Source of the DNA: Durusdinium trenchii
Taxonomy: Eukaryota > Sar > Dinophyceae > Suessiales > Symbiodiniaceae
Direction of reading: 5' to 3'
Length of the DNA: 64,000 bases
Assembly (NCBI GenBank): GCA_963970005.1
Contig: CAXAMN010000002.1
Location: 2,650,335 to 2,714,334 of the forward strand
Under the pieces are notes generated by a model. The model ran no database searches and was not told where the DNA came from. It saw only the letters and a program-made list of their open reading frames with translations. Each line of letters opens with the position of its first letter. Positions within the stretch are counted from its first letter, which is position 1. The translations under genes and the position numbers were made by a program. Positions 12,509 to 24,300 of the stretch are shown here, piece after piece.

Positions 12509-13200
12509 GACATTTTGGCTCAAGGTGGGTAAGCCAAACTGGCATCAGCTGATCTTTAAACCAACCTCTCCCTCCCTGGTTACCCAGCCTCACATTGAGT
12601 TCCCCGGTATCGGGGGCCGGGGTTCCGGTGGGTCATGGCGCCGACGCCACGGCGCCTCTGGGTGGAGAAAAGCCCCCCCTGCATGCGACGTGAAGACGTG
12701 AAGACTTCACCCCGGCGGGTGCGACCGGCGCGTCGTGCGCCGGGCCTTCCAGGGACTGGCCCACATGTGAAGCGCGTGAGTCTCGGGGAGTATGCAGGTG
12801 AAAAATTGCTAGACCAGGTAGCATTCTATCAGCTAAACGCTGAGGCTTCTCCCTTCAAGGGATAACAAAGCGCACATCCAGCTGCAGGCAGGTTGAGCAC
12901 AAGAGGAAGCGAGCCGATGAATAGAAACGTGTGGAGTGCGAAGGTGAAAGCATCAGAGAAATTTCTTGGAAGGCTAATAATTTAACAAAGACGGGCCATT
13001 TGGAACCCCCGAAAACATGAAGCTATTGTTTTGACCGTTTCGCAAAATATGTTGAAGAAGACTGAGAACTGGAAGAGGAAGACACTGGATTGTTGAAAAT
13101 AATGAAGCACTAGGAAATCAACTTGGACAGAGCAGTGAAAGAGAGATTGTGAGCACATATAGGGCTTGCAGCTTTAAAGTGGTGGAAAGAGGAATTGTAG
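12509..13200 (+). repeat. segmental duplication unit Y, copy A
   Basis: Begins with the SL-like stem-loop and ends near GAGGAATTGTAG. It matches 14850-15352 except for an extra block of about 150 bp (roughly 12570-12745, GC-rich and open on plus) that copy B lacks. Both copies share GGCCCACATGTGAAGCGCGT and the long tail from ATTGCTAGACCAGG onwards. Confidence 0.9.
12511..12551 (+). ncRNA. truncated spliced-leader-RNA-like stem-loop, copy A
   Basis: CATTTTGGCTCAAG (12511-12524) equals the last 14 bases of the dinoflagellate spliced leader and is followed directly by a donor, GTGGGTAAG. TTTGGCT (12514-12520) pairs perfectly with AGCCAAA (12532-12538), leaving the donor in the loop, as expected for an SL RNA, where exon and intron pair around the splice site. 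The first 7-8 bases of the leader are absent, so this is probably a pseudogene or a diverged relative. The loop differs from copy B by one base (GTGGGT versus GTGAGT), and the downstream ATCAGCTGAT is a perfect palindrome. Confidence 0.45.
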
Positions 13201-13204
13201 CCCT

Positions 13205-13507
13205 AGGGATGTCGCCGCATGACTGGGCCGATCTCGGCAAGGACAATGCGTGGCTGCGCTGAGACAAAACAGACTTCGCATCCCAAGGCCGTGGGGGACA
13301 GCTGCGCTCTTGGCGCGCGTGTGCGGGCAAATGGGCCGTTGTTTAGACATAAGGGCATGTATTCTTGCAAAATATTTTGGATAACTACCTAAGATTTGGA
13401 GTACCGATATACACGGGTCATTTAATACACTTTAGTAACTTGAAGAGTGAGTGACAGTAATAGAGGGCAGGTAAAACCATAAATATCATTTTATAAGAAT
13501 TCACTTA
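13205..13507 (+). repeat. segmental duplication unit X, copy 2
   Basis: Second copy of the 11755-12034 unit, in the same orientation, lying directly after unit Y copy A. It has an extra segment around 13288-13310 (CCCAAGGCCGTGGGGGACAG) relative to copy 1. Confidence 0.9.
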
Positions 13508-14849
13508 GCGAGGTGTCGGAGGCTGGTCAGAACACGCTTTCTCTTTTTATAAAGATCACGTTCTGGACTGGAGTTTGAATTTGTGTTTTGGTTTGCAATT
13601 CTTGACTGAATTTTGATCTTGAAACCAAGCATGTTAATTGTGTAAAGGCTACTGATGTCGCATCTTACGGACATTCTCGATTCGCAATTCTCAGTTCATA
13701 AGTTGTCTCTCCTGGATGTAGGTTTATTTTAACCTATCATGACCTATGCTTCTCATTTATAAACTAGTTGGTTCTTATCTCTTTTAACCAAAACACCTAT
13801 CCCTCACATTTTTTAAACCCGCCTATGAACAATCAGGGGATTTTTTTTGCGGGAGAAAACAAAAACATGTTTCATGGTATGGGGATCCATTTACATAACA
13901 GTGTTGCAGAGCCCTAGAAGTTGATGTGACCAGCGCCCGCTCTGAATGAGAACTGGGACCACCTTGCTTGGAGCGAATGTATCTGTATCCCCGCTACAGT
14001 TTCGTTTGCAAAATCGGGTATCCTGAAATCACCAAAAGGGTGCAACTTTACTTGTCAAACAATACCCTCATGGCATAGATGCGCCTTTGCTGTTGGTGTG
14101 TTTCTATATGAGCAACCGCCAAAACGTGCAACGACTAATTTGGTAAAGAGCGCTCATGAACCGCAGGAGTTGGGCTAGAACCTGCAAACGCGATGTGCCT
14201 CCTCAAAAACGACAACCCTGTTTGCGTAGTTTTTGAATGTGTTCAGCTATGTTGACATGGTGGCAAAAACCTGCAAAAAGCAGTAGGCCCCCCTCAAAAG
14301 TGATAACCTTGCTGAATCATGTCCTTTGCTTGACAGTACATTTTGGCAGACGCTCATATGTTTTTTGTTTTGCATGTTGAAGTGGATCCAGTTGAGGTGT
14401 GTGGAAAATTCTTAAGCTTGCAGATAATTGATTACATTGGGAGTCCTGAGGTTTTGTGGCAACCTGAACAACAGATACTCAACCCGGGATACCTGACTCT
14501 ATAGGAGTTTTTACCAACACAGTCGCACGCTCATTTTGTAGGAGAAGTGGTGGGCGGATAGTTACCAACCCCAATGCCATACAAATTCAAACACAACAAC
14601 ATCAACGGCATCAAATTTGTTTGTGTTTCTTCATCAATGAAGATGACACGACCACTGCGCTACCAAAGGATCAGTGGCCTAGATTTTGGGGTGCACGGAA
14701 GGGGTGACATAAAGATATATGATAGATGGCAACATCAGCATCAGGGATGGGCGATGATTGGAGTTGCAAGTTTGGATGAAGTCGCAAGGGAGACAAACTA
14801 CTATGATATTGCTTGTTTGAGACTATCATCACTAGTCAGAAGAGGTGGT
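13508..14849. other. AT-rich spacer, no gene recognised
   Basis: Short T-rich runs and no long open frame until 14574-14873, where a 99-codon plus frame opens without a recognised motif and runs into the SL-like element. The string AGCGAATGTATCTGT near 13973 is shared with the far side of unit Y copy B (about 15352), marking another duplication joint. Confidence 0.45.
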
Positions 14850-15352
14850 GACATTTTGGCTCAAGGTGAGTAAGCCAAACTGGCATCAGGTGATCTTTAA
14901 ACCCACCTCTCCCTCCCCCTTCCAGGGGCTGGCCCACATGTGAAGCGCGTGAGTCTCGGGGAGTATGCAGGTGAAAAATTGCTAGACCAGGTAGCATTCT
15001 ATCAGACAAGGGATACAACAAAGCACACATCCAGCTGCAGGCAGGTTGAGCGCAAGAGGAAGCGGGCCGATGAATAGAAACGTGCGGAGTGCGAAGGTGA
15101 AAGCATCAGAGAAATTTCTTGGAAGGTTAATAATTTAACAAAGACGGGCCATTTGGAACCCCCAAAACATGAAGCTATTGTCTTGACCATGTCGCAAAAT
15201 TTTTTGAAGAAGACTGAGAACTGGAAGAGGAAGACACTGGATTGTTGAAAATAATGAAGCACTAGGAAATCAACTTGGACAGAGCAGTGAGAGAGAGATT
15301 GTGAGCACATATAGGGCTTGCAGCTTTAAAGTGGTGGAAAGAGGAACTGTAG
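14850..15352 (+). repeat. segmental duplication unit Y, copy B
   Basis: Second copy of unit Y, shorter than copy A because it lacks the approximately 150-bp GC-rich block. The homology covers the SL-like hairpin, the GGGGCTGGCCCACATGTGAAG joint and the tail to GAGGAACTGTAG. Confidence 0.9.
14852..14892 (+). ncRNA. truncated spliced-leader-RNA-like stem-loop, copy B
   Basis: CATTTTGGCTCAAG (14852-14865) is followed by the canonical donor GTGAGTAAG. TTTGGCT (14855-14861) pairs with AGCCAAA (14873-14879) around the donor. The 5' seven bases of the leader are replaced by GTGGTGA. Since the SL sequence continues into a donor and paired intron-like sequence, it derives from an SL RNA gene rather than from a trans-spliced mRNA copied back into DNA. 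Confidence 0.5.
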
Positions 15353-16145
15353 CGAATGTATCTGTGATAGGTTACCTTAAAGACAGGGCTGCGCAGAGGC
15401 ATTTGTAGAGAACATAAGGGCCAGCTGCTAGGCATGCCATCTCATAGGTGGGGCAAACACACAACTTTAGGGGAGTATCTTTCCACCAAGCGCAACTCCA
15501 AAGAAAACCATCAATTTTCACCTGTTTTTGTGGTGATGTACTTGTGGCTTGTAGTGTTTTTGAAGGTCGAAGCTGAACAGCGCAATAGGTCACCCTTTTG
15601 TATTGCGGAACTACATACCTTTCTCCGGCAGTGCTTTTTAGATTGGATGCTGTGTGGAATGTAAGTCATGGAGTCTAGCTCAGGTCCGTTGCTCGCGGCC
15701 TCAGCAGAGGGCCTTCAACTGATGCAGCCAGTGCACGAGGGTCAGTCACATCACCATCACCCTGTGCGGAGTCACTGCAAAGTCCGGGCTCAGCCGTTGA
15801 GGATTAACGGGGAGTGAGATGAACTTGGTCGGACGCAAAATGTGAAGTAACCTTATCAACCGAAAATTGTGAAGCAAACCAACAGAACCCACTTGCGATA
15901 TTGGATGACGACTTGTACGTTAGAGGAACATTGGTAAACAATGTTCTATCCACCCCATTCCAATCCCATCAATTACAATATGAATTCTTGGTTTTGGGTC
16001 AACATTACGACAAAGCATCATCATTCTCCATGACACCGTGATTGATGAAATTTGACACTTCTACCCAACACCTCCCCTTAGATCTACAGGAGACGGGCGA
16101 TGCCCGCCGGCGCCGCAGAATCTCCCAGCTGATGAGCACCGTGGC

Positions 16146-16230
16146 CAGTAGTTTCTTGTTCCTAGTAGTGATGCCAGGAGCCCCTAGTAGCGATGCCCTT
16201 TGCTCCTAGTAGTTTCTTGTTCCTAGCAGG
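16146..16230 (-). repeat. minisatellite family 2 array, inverted orientation
   Basis: Built from GTTTCTTGTTCCTAGTAG, GATGCCAGGAGCCCCTAGTAG and TTTGCTCCTAGTAG. These are reverse complements of the units at 16487-16661. Confidence 0.85.
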
Positions 16231-16486
16231 GTTCGTGGGGTTCTAATGATTTTTCAAGCAACAAAGAAAGACCAGAGACTGGCCGGTAGTCTTTGGCGGA
16301 GGGACAGGCGAATATAGCAGGGATTGCCCTGTTCAGGCTGCAAGATTTTCAGTTTGATGCAAAACACAGCAGAATTTCAAAACTAAATTTGTTTAGGAAG
16401 AGAATCGGACAAAATATCCAGATGGTTGTGCACAAAAGGTCTCTCAAGCAGAACGCTCCGAAAAATAGGTGTTTTCTATACTGGAC

Positions 16487-16661
16487 TAAGGACGATACTA
16501 GGGGCTCCTGGTCTTACTACTAGGAGCAAGGACGCTACTAGGGGCTCCTGGCATCGCTACTAGTAACAAGGTGCGCTACTAAGAACAAAGAGCATCGCTA
16601 CTAGGAGCAAGGACGCTACTAGGGGCTCCTGGCCCTACTACTAGGAACAAGAAGCTACTAG
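16487..16661 (+). repeat. minisatellite family 2 array
   Basis: Alternating units of the type GACGCTACTAGGGGCTCCTGG, CATCGCTACTAGGAGCAAG and AAGAAGCTACTAG. The array is inverted relative to 16146-16230, about 255 bp away. The same units occur at 21472-21660 and, inverted, at 35925-36058. Confidence 0.9.
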
Positions 16662-19221
16662 AAAAGGGGTGGCAATGTTGCAGAAATTCAGATAATTACG
16701 CTTCAAACAATCCAGGGTATGCACCACAAGGAACTGGAGTCTTGAAGGCGTTGGGTCTTGGGACGATGCAGTTGGATTGAATTCATTGGCAGACTGCTCT
16801 TTTGAATTCATGCAGCTGCTGGGTAATTTTTTTTTGTGCTGCAAAGTTTAAGGGGAAACCCTTGCTTAGCTTGATGACAGGCGGTCAATAAGCAGAAAAC
16901 TGATGAAAAGAAAGTGGTTCTAACAGATTGATCGGTTACGTTGTGGAAGAATGCATTCTGGTTCATGAAGGATCTGTTTCTTACAACTTACTGATGGGGC
17001 TTTCTGCGTGTTGCTTTGCCCTTAAACAGTTTAAAGTTTAGTTTTTCCCAGTGGCAAATCTCACCATGGCATCAAGGCCAGCAGCACAGGAAGGCTCCAA
17101 AGATGTCAGCCTCGAGGTGTGGAGTGAGAAAGTGACATCCTTGTAGTTTCTGTTGGATTGAAACACTGTGGATTTGGGCGTGTCTCAAGAGAAGTGGGAT
17201 GTTATGACAAACCCAAATGTGTAAACAAAATCTCAACGTGGCCAGTGGCACAGGAAGGAATTAATGAATGGAGTAGGCATAGAGTTGCAGTTGAACAGTT
17301 TTGATCACCCTTTCATTGCTTCACAAACAATTTGTTTGTGGGTGGTAAGTAGCCTCCCATAATCCAGTGTACAAGCGACTTGCTTAGGCATGGAAACTCT
17401 GACACTGAAGGAATTGTCAAACGCAGCAATCATGGAGAATGCTCCGGTGTTCTACACCTCTTCTTTGGAATGGGTGGGGGAGAATATGTATTGAAGAACC
17501 CTGGCTTTCCCCGCCTCCCCAATTTGCATTGGTCACGACTAGCCATTCGCACAGGATCATGAAGACTTTTGATGAGTCTCAGCTTCCTCAGCTTCCTGTG
17601 GAGACAGTTGATGAGGGGGAGCTCGTGCAACATCAGCCGTCGTTTCTCGGCACAACTCACAACATGGTGCAGTTCTGCAGTGAGAACACGTTGCGAGAGT
17701 AGGCGAGTAGGCAACGTTGTGAGGTGGGCCAAGGTGGACAGGGAAACAACGTCCCTTCCCGCTTGAAGAGGAATGCAAGAGGCATCCAGATGACACAGAA
17801 ATCCTGAAGCTGTCACACTTGGTTTGGGGTGAAGGTGAAGGCCATTCCAGTGATAGGCTACATGGTCGAGCCTAGATAGGCATCAACATATGACTATACT
17901 ACTTGTATATTATATATAATTATATAAAGAGATTGGATTATGCGTTAGCAGTAGTGACAGTGAGAGTAGCTGAGTGAATAGTTATTTGCCATTGGAACAA
18001 GGAGGCTGGCAGACAACCTCGTAAGAGAGATGTTGGCTTTGGCTCCGACTCCTGCGATATGGTTTGTACGTGAAGTGAACCAGGTTCTATGAGTTACTGT
18101 ATGTTGTACAATATTACATATATATATATATATAATTGAAGAGGTCAGCCTGAAGCGGTACAGGATTATGCTACTAGATTTCAGACAAGATGCTACAATG
18201 GTTCAATGGCTAGCCAACCTGTTTTGAAGTAGCCAATCTTGGAATCGGTCCAGCTAGAAATGAGTGCTGTTGTGGTTCTGAAACACCAGGTATTCCAGCT
18301 GTTTCAGGATTTCAGGACTAGTAGGTTGCACAATGTCACTCTCCTTGGTACTTTCTCACAATGCTTCAGCACACTCCTTTGCGCACCTCCAACTGTCGGA
18401 GTTGTTGACAGCTGTGGGAATTGATCAGATCGAGGACACGTTTGGGACTATTTCGAGAGTGGCTGCAATCATCACATTATGCATCTCGTCAGATGCAACA
18501 AAGGCGCGATACATCGGGTTCAGAGAGATACATCCTACCGGAAACCTGCTTTAGAATGGACGAAAGTATCGGACGCTTTCCGGACCGTTCGCTTTCGGAT
18601 CTCAGACACGGACAGGGCCGTGCCGTTAAGGAGTTCCGACATGCCGAGAAAAGCAAGCACTTGGGCCGTCGGGGTGATGCCGTTTGCCGTTTTCTGCATG
18701 TCCTGTTTTAAAGCATGGCCTTCCAATCACATGCATGGGTCTACACATGTCTACAACGACAACATCATGAACTTCAGCTGAGTGGCCTCTCAGGGTTCTT
18801 GGTGCAAATGATAAATGGTTGAGTCAACCATCATGCCCTTTCCCTTCAAAGCGAGATGCTGTACACACCCGATCACCAGACTGCTCAGTCCACTCTTCTC
18901 GGTCGCGGAAGGGTCCTTCTCACTTCTCCAAAAAGCAGAGCCTCCCGCGATCGGTCCATCATGGTCCATGGTCCATGAGGAGTGCGTTGTGATCCCTTCG
19001 GAAAGTCCCACCTCTTTGGGTTGTTTTTGGCTGGGGTGCAGTGGTACCGGTCCCGATCCCCTTGCAACATCTGTCTATGAGAACGTACAGAGCACGATGA
19101 GATTCAGACAAAATCAACCACTGAGTCCTTGTCTTCAGTATTTTGCAGCCATGAACGGAAATTGCTAGGCGGTGGTTTCATGTGTGAGGATGTCAAGGTT
19201 ATAGCTTACATCACTAAGGAG

Positions 19222-19340
19222 ATGTGTGTAGCAGCCCTTCTTTCGGTGTATGTTCTTTGGCTGGGCTTCGAGCTGCAAGTCTATGGCGCACGCACTGCTG
19301 TTGAGATAGGCCTTTTTCCAGGCGGAGCCGACGATTATAT
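19222..19340 (+). CDS. candidate S1 exon of the voltage-gated channel
   Basis: The plus frame encodes a hydrophobic stretch, VAALLSVYVLWLGFEL, followed by QVYG, which fits the end of an S1 helix in this channel class (an acidic residue followed by LQ is typical). It lies upstream of and on the same strand as the certain S3-S6 exons. Boundaries are unclear and the S2 exon was not found, so the assignment rests on hydrophobicity and position only. It could be an unrelated open frame. Confidence 0.3.
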
Positions 19341-21278
19341 GATGGTTGCGTTTGGGCACTCTGAGCCCTGTTTTCTGAGTCACATAGCTGTGAGTCTCCA
19401 CACAATATTCTTGTGTTTATGGAAATCAACTACTTACAACTAGATACGACTAGTAAACATTAAATTAGCTGCAATTTGTGTCGTCAATGGAAAACCGTCC
19501 AAGCCAAAGATTGCACATCATTTCTACTGTCAGCAGAGTTTGGTTAGAGACAATGGCTACATGCAAGTAGCTAAATGCACAGATGCGGACATCGGACTGC
19601 AGTACCCCTGACTGGAGATGATATGCACGAGTTGCTGTTCGTTAATGTTTGTCGTATAATGGCTACCTGACTTGCAGACTCCAGGCGCACTCATTCCTGA
19701 AGCAAACTTCTCTCATTGGGATGTGGTGATTTTTCCTGCAGCGGACATGTGCTTTACAGCAACCTGGCCTTTGAAGGAGACAGTGCAGCTCATGTGTCAA
19801 GTGCGTCCTTTTAGATCCTTTTAGAATGAATCAGAGCAATTTAATGCAAGTTGTGTGACTGTCAAGATGGTGCGCCACACAAATGTGTTGCAGTGGCATT
19901 TGTTCTTAGCAATCCGATGTCCTGTAGAAGGCATTATGTTCATTTTGCTGAGTCATTTGAGAAGTTTACTGTAGCTGTCTACACAACCTCGCTTCACTGC
20001 ATGAGCTGACATGGAGTGTGCATGAAGGCTCAGTGACTTGGAAGGTAGGCTTTATCACCCACGAAGTTGGGCTTCTGCAAGAGTCCTGCCGCTCTAGGCC
20101 CTATTCTCTATTGATGTGATTGTGCGAGTGATCGTCCTCCGCAAAACATTTTGGAAGGCAGAAGTCGAGCAGCAGCCGCAGTTTGCATTGACACGAAGGG
20201 ATCATTCATGTAGAAATGACTGCACAAAACATGAACTCACCATAGTTTTAGCTTCCTGCAGAGTACATGCTTCAAGAAGAGCAGAGTCATATGAGGTTTG
20301 CTGCATAACGACTCAGCTTGACTTTTTAGGCCTCACAAATCCCAAGCCCAAGCCATTGTTTATGACTCGACTCGACCTGTTCTTTGTTGAGACACATCGA
20401 TTGGTGCTACAAAGTGTTCTTGAAGATTGTGAGCAAATCCAGAGAAATCACAAAACATATCATGTTGGATGTCACAAAGCGAAGCAGCTGTTCCGACACG
20501 TCAAGAAACGCTGCAAAGATGTATTCAAATCTTTGCCTGTCAACATGGTTGCACAGAACTGCGAGACATGAGGGCCACCAATGTTTTTCCGGAATGCATA
20601 GCGAAGGGTTCTCGTTTAACTCTGGGGGTTTGGGGGTAGAGCCTTGTTCGCGACTCGTTGTCTCAGCGTCCGCAACCGTTCGCAACTGTCCGCAACAGTG
20701 TTTGCATTCGGGTTCGTGGGTTCCATCTTGTTTCATCTAGCAGCTATAGCTGGTTTCGAAGTTAAGAGCAAGGAGTGGAGCGGTTGTTAGAACATAGGAT
20801 TTATCATCGTGCCATCCGCTCATTCAACACAATATTTTGCGATGTCAGTGGAAAACCCATGATGACCTTAGATCTCAGGGAATTGTTCCTTAAATGAGAG
20901 TTGTGAAGGAGGCAGCTAAATTCTGCTGCTGTGCAGAGAGCATTCAGAATATGTATGCTTTTGCCATGGCAGTGGGAGCACATGTGCAGCCTAGGAGGTA
21001 TGCCTAACAGTCTGAGATGTGGACGAAACATTTTTTTGCTACGCTATACAGCTGAGCCACAGTAGCGGAAAGAACATTAAATCGCCCATGTTGCTACGAT
21101 GTGCAGCTGAACTACACTCTGAGTCATTAAGATGGAAGCGGAAACAAACTTTTTGTGGAGGAAAATGGTCATGCCATGTTTCAGTGTTTCACTTCCATGA
21201 TTGATTAAGGGAGGGTACATGACGGAAAGGACATTTTATCGTGCACATATTGCTATCGTTTCATCTCTTGTCGTGGAG
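19341..21278. other. probable intron/intergenic sequence
   Basis: No certain exon is visible, though an S2 exon would be expected here. The 151-codon plus frame 20116-20571 has a basic, helical second half but no recognised domain and is near the chance length limit. GTGTTTGCATTCGGGTTCG at 20698-20716 is shared exactly with 30832-30850. Confidence 0.35.
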
Positions 21279-21376
21279 GTCGCCATGAATTACATTGACA
21301 TCCTTGTGACTCTCGCCTCTTTCATCGAAGTGATCTTTTTTTATGTCTACACAACGCCAATGGCCGTGAATCCAAT
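21279..21376 (+). CDS. channel exon: S3 helix
   Basis: Encodes VAMNYIDILVTLASFIEVIF and then FYVYTTPMAVNP. The N-Y-I-D motif in S3 supplies the conserved acidic countercharge for S4 arginines. It follows a GGAG acceptor, and the donor is GTGCTG. The two leftover bases (AT) plus the first C of the next exon give Ile, so the frame is kept into S4. Confidence 0.8.
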
Positions 21377-24300
21377 GTGCTGTGGCGGCAGTTTGATCGC
21401 AAAATCCAGTCAAGTTATATATCAACCGTAACTTGTAGCATCACCCAATTCTTTGGAATGTCCTTGTAGGCACAAGGACGCTACTAGTAGCTCGTGGCCT
21501 TACTACTAGTAACAAGAAGCTATTAGGAACAAAGGGCATCGCTACTAGGAGCAAGGACGCTACTAGGGGCTCCTGGCCTTANNNNNNNNNNTGGCATCGC
21601 TACTAGGAGCAAGGACGCTACTAGGGGCTCCTGGCCTTCTAGGAGCAAGGACGCTACTAGATATTACCCATCCATTTGCTGCAACCAGCCTTCTGAGGCT
21701 CTTCCGCTTGCTGCGGATTGGCAAGCTGGCCAGAGCTATCCGGATGGTGGCCATGAATAGCGTGTGGCTTGATATTCTGTCCATGATGCCAAGGGTCAAA
21801 CGGGCGGTAAGAAACTGTTTCTGTCCGTGAATCACTGACACCCATGACTTTTTTGTCTCACACTCTTTTTGTGACCCGAGGCTTCAGTCGCTTCAAATCT
21901 TGACTCGGTGTTTGGTCTCTAGTACCACCATGCAACTTGGACTTTGTTGGAGCTCATCGCCAACAAACTCAACTTTCATGTGTCAGACGTTGTGTTCTCG
22001 AAGGAAGTTTACTTGTCTCTGACGAGTGACTCGTTGTTTGTCTTCGGCAAAGTCTTGTGGAACCAAGGCTTTTCTGGACCTTCCTTCTGCTCACGTTCTT
22101 CCAATGCGTTGCGGGCCTTGTAGCTGCCACTCTTGTTCGAGACGCACTCGAGGATGAGAACCTCGATTTGAGTGTCCGAATAGATGTATTCAGGCGCAAT
22201 CATGGAACCTGCATCAGCCAGCGGCAACAGCCTTTCAACATGTACGATACAAACACAAACACACAAAAGAACATAATGCGTGTCATGTCCTTATTAAAGC
22301 CTCAAGCATTTCAAGGAACACCAATCAGATTGGTGAATGGATAGACTGGGACCTGAAATGTGGCAGAGTCTTCTCGACACCTTGTTTCTCCAAGTGTGAA
22401 CCCATCCGATGGCACCTGCGTGCAGGTACTATGGAACCTTCACCCGCACCTTCCTATCGATGTTTGAAACTCGGAAAGCCCAGTTAATGTGGAAGGATCA
22501 CTGTCAATGGGGAGGATCCGACATTTGCGTAGTCCTTGATATTTCATGTGCAAATTTGTGGATCACTGAAAAAGATCCCACGATTCGCCATGTCATGTGG
22601 GCAACGAAAGAACATCACTGCTAAGTACCAACCCTCGGCCTGGAGTTTGTACGCTTGTTCTTCAGCAGACGTGATTCTGTTGGGGGTTGTCCCAAGTGGC
22701 AAAATGCGCGCAAGAATTCCCGCGGTCGACCTCTTCAGTGGCTTCGTCGCATAACCTCTTGGATTAGGTCCCTGAAGCATCCTGAAGCACCATGCAGAGG
22801 CCGTTCTCGCAAGTACGTCGGCGAGTACGACAACTGAGGAAATACTCTTTGCTAATTGGAGCCCACCATGCCGCGTGCTGGTGGACAACATCAGCGAATG
22901 GTTTTCCGTGTTCTTCTTAATATACAGGTGCACAGCTGGCAAGACGGCATGTCAATGTCATTGTTGATGTCGATGTGGTGCTTTAATGTTTTCGTGTGGC
23001 TGCTTTGGGGCTACGCAAGATGACTGACTCACCACACTGGAAAGGCGTGACCCAAGCTTGTGATTCCAGAGAATCATTGTCAAACAACAAAAGGTACTTC
23101 TTTTGAGATCAGTACTTGGTAATAAGGATTGATGTCCAAGACCTAAGGTTGGTAAACCGGCATGGGGTAGTTCTTCTGCTAAGATTTCAACCTGCCAGCT
23201 CCAAGTGAGTTTTGACGGTTTGACGACGAAATTGACGCATTATTGTGTGGCAACCTTTGCCAAGGTGCCTCATTGGGTTTGCTGTGCTGAATCTTGGCCC
23301 TACTGTCAAATGCGCCAAACAATCGTTGATGTGAAAACGTTGTATGCAGCAGTCCAAACACTCCAAGAGTCCTCAACAACCAACGAACGCGGTCATTCAT
23401 TCCCTTTGGCAAACAATTAGTCTAGCATGCTGCTGTTCAAAGTAAGAAGAGGTGGCAAAAGATTGGCTCATCAAGCAAGTCTGTGGACCAACCACGTGAG
23501 CACACTCAGGTGGTTCATGATGGATCCAAATTATTCCAAATTTGTTTGTTGCCTTTTCAGGGACCTCCATCAACCAAGATGCTGCACCTCGGAGGGTAGC
23601 GCAATGGTTGCTAGTTGATGTTGAGGGTGTTGGAGTTGGGACCCGTGCTGCCATGGAAGGAATGTGGTGAATGCCGTTTTTGTGCAGCAGACAATGAAAA
23701 TCGACGCTTGGTTGCGCAGGTCAGCATGGCACAGAATATGCCCCTCTTTCCTAATTCGCTCAACTCGCCCACAGGAGATCCACAGATTCAGATTATGGTC
23801 CCAAATGAAGATTTAGTCCACGGAAAGCTGTAATGTGGGACCTAACAAATTAGCATCAGCGCCGCTGCGTGGGGAGAGACGTTCAGTAGCGCAACGTAGG
23901 AACCAGCAGCTTCATATGCAACGACATACACAAGCAAAAGAAAAGCTTGGGAACCAGGACAGCGGTGGAGGCAAACCAACAAGCAGGCAAGCAGGCTTGC
24001 AAAACAAGCCAGCGGTAGGCGACTGGCAAGCCAAGCAGCCAAGGCTACCAGCGATGAAGAATTGGCGTTCAAGCAGAAAGAGAGAGAATTGGCATCCTAT
24101 ACCCGCAAGGCCCGAAACCTTGCACATTGAGCTCAGTAATACTCAGTAACGCATGCACATGGAAATATAATGTTCACAACGCAATAAAAAAAAATGAAAA
24201 GTTGGTTGCAAGAATATTGTTCGTCGCAATGATAGACTTCTAGCAATAATGAACCTCAGACCTTAGGACTATGACAGCTTGTGATTAGTGTCTAAAACTG

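Larger units (their letters stand above)
15353..19221. other. repeat-bearing stretch without a confident gene
   Basis: Contains two arrays of minisatellite family 2 (16146-16230 and 16487-16661), TA-rich runs near 17900 and 18120, and several open frames of 60-130 codons (17430-17816 minus, 18421-18781 plus, 18815-19168 plus) with no recognisable domains. N-terminal exons of the downstream channel may lie here but I could not identify them. Confidence 0.4.
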
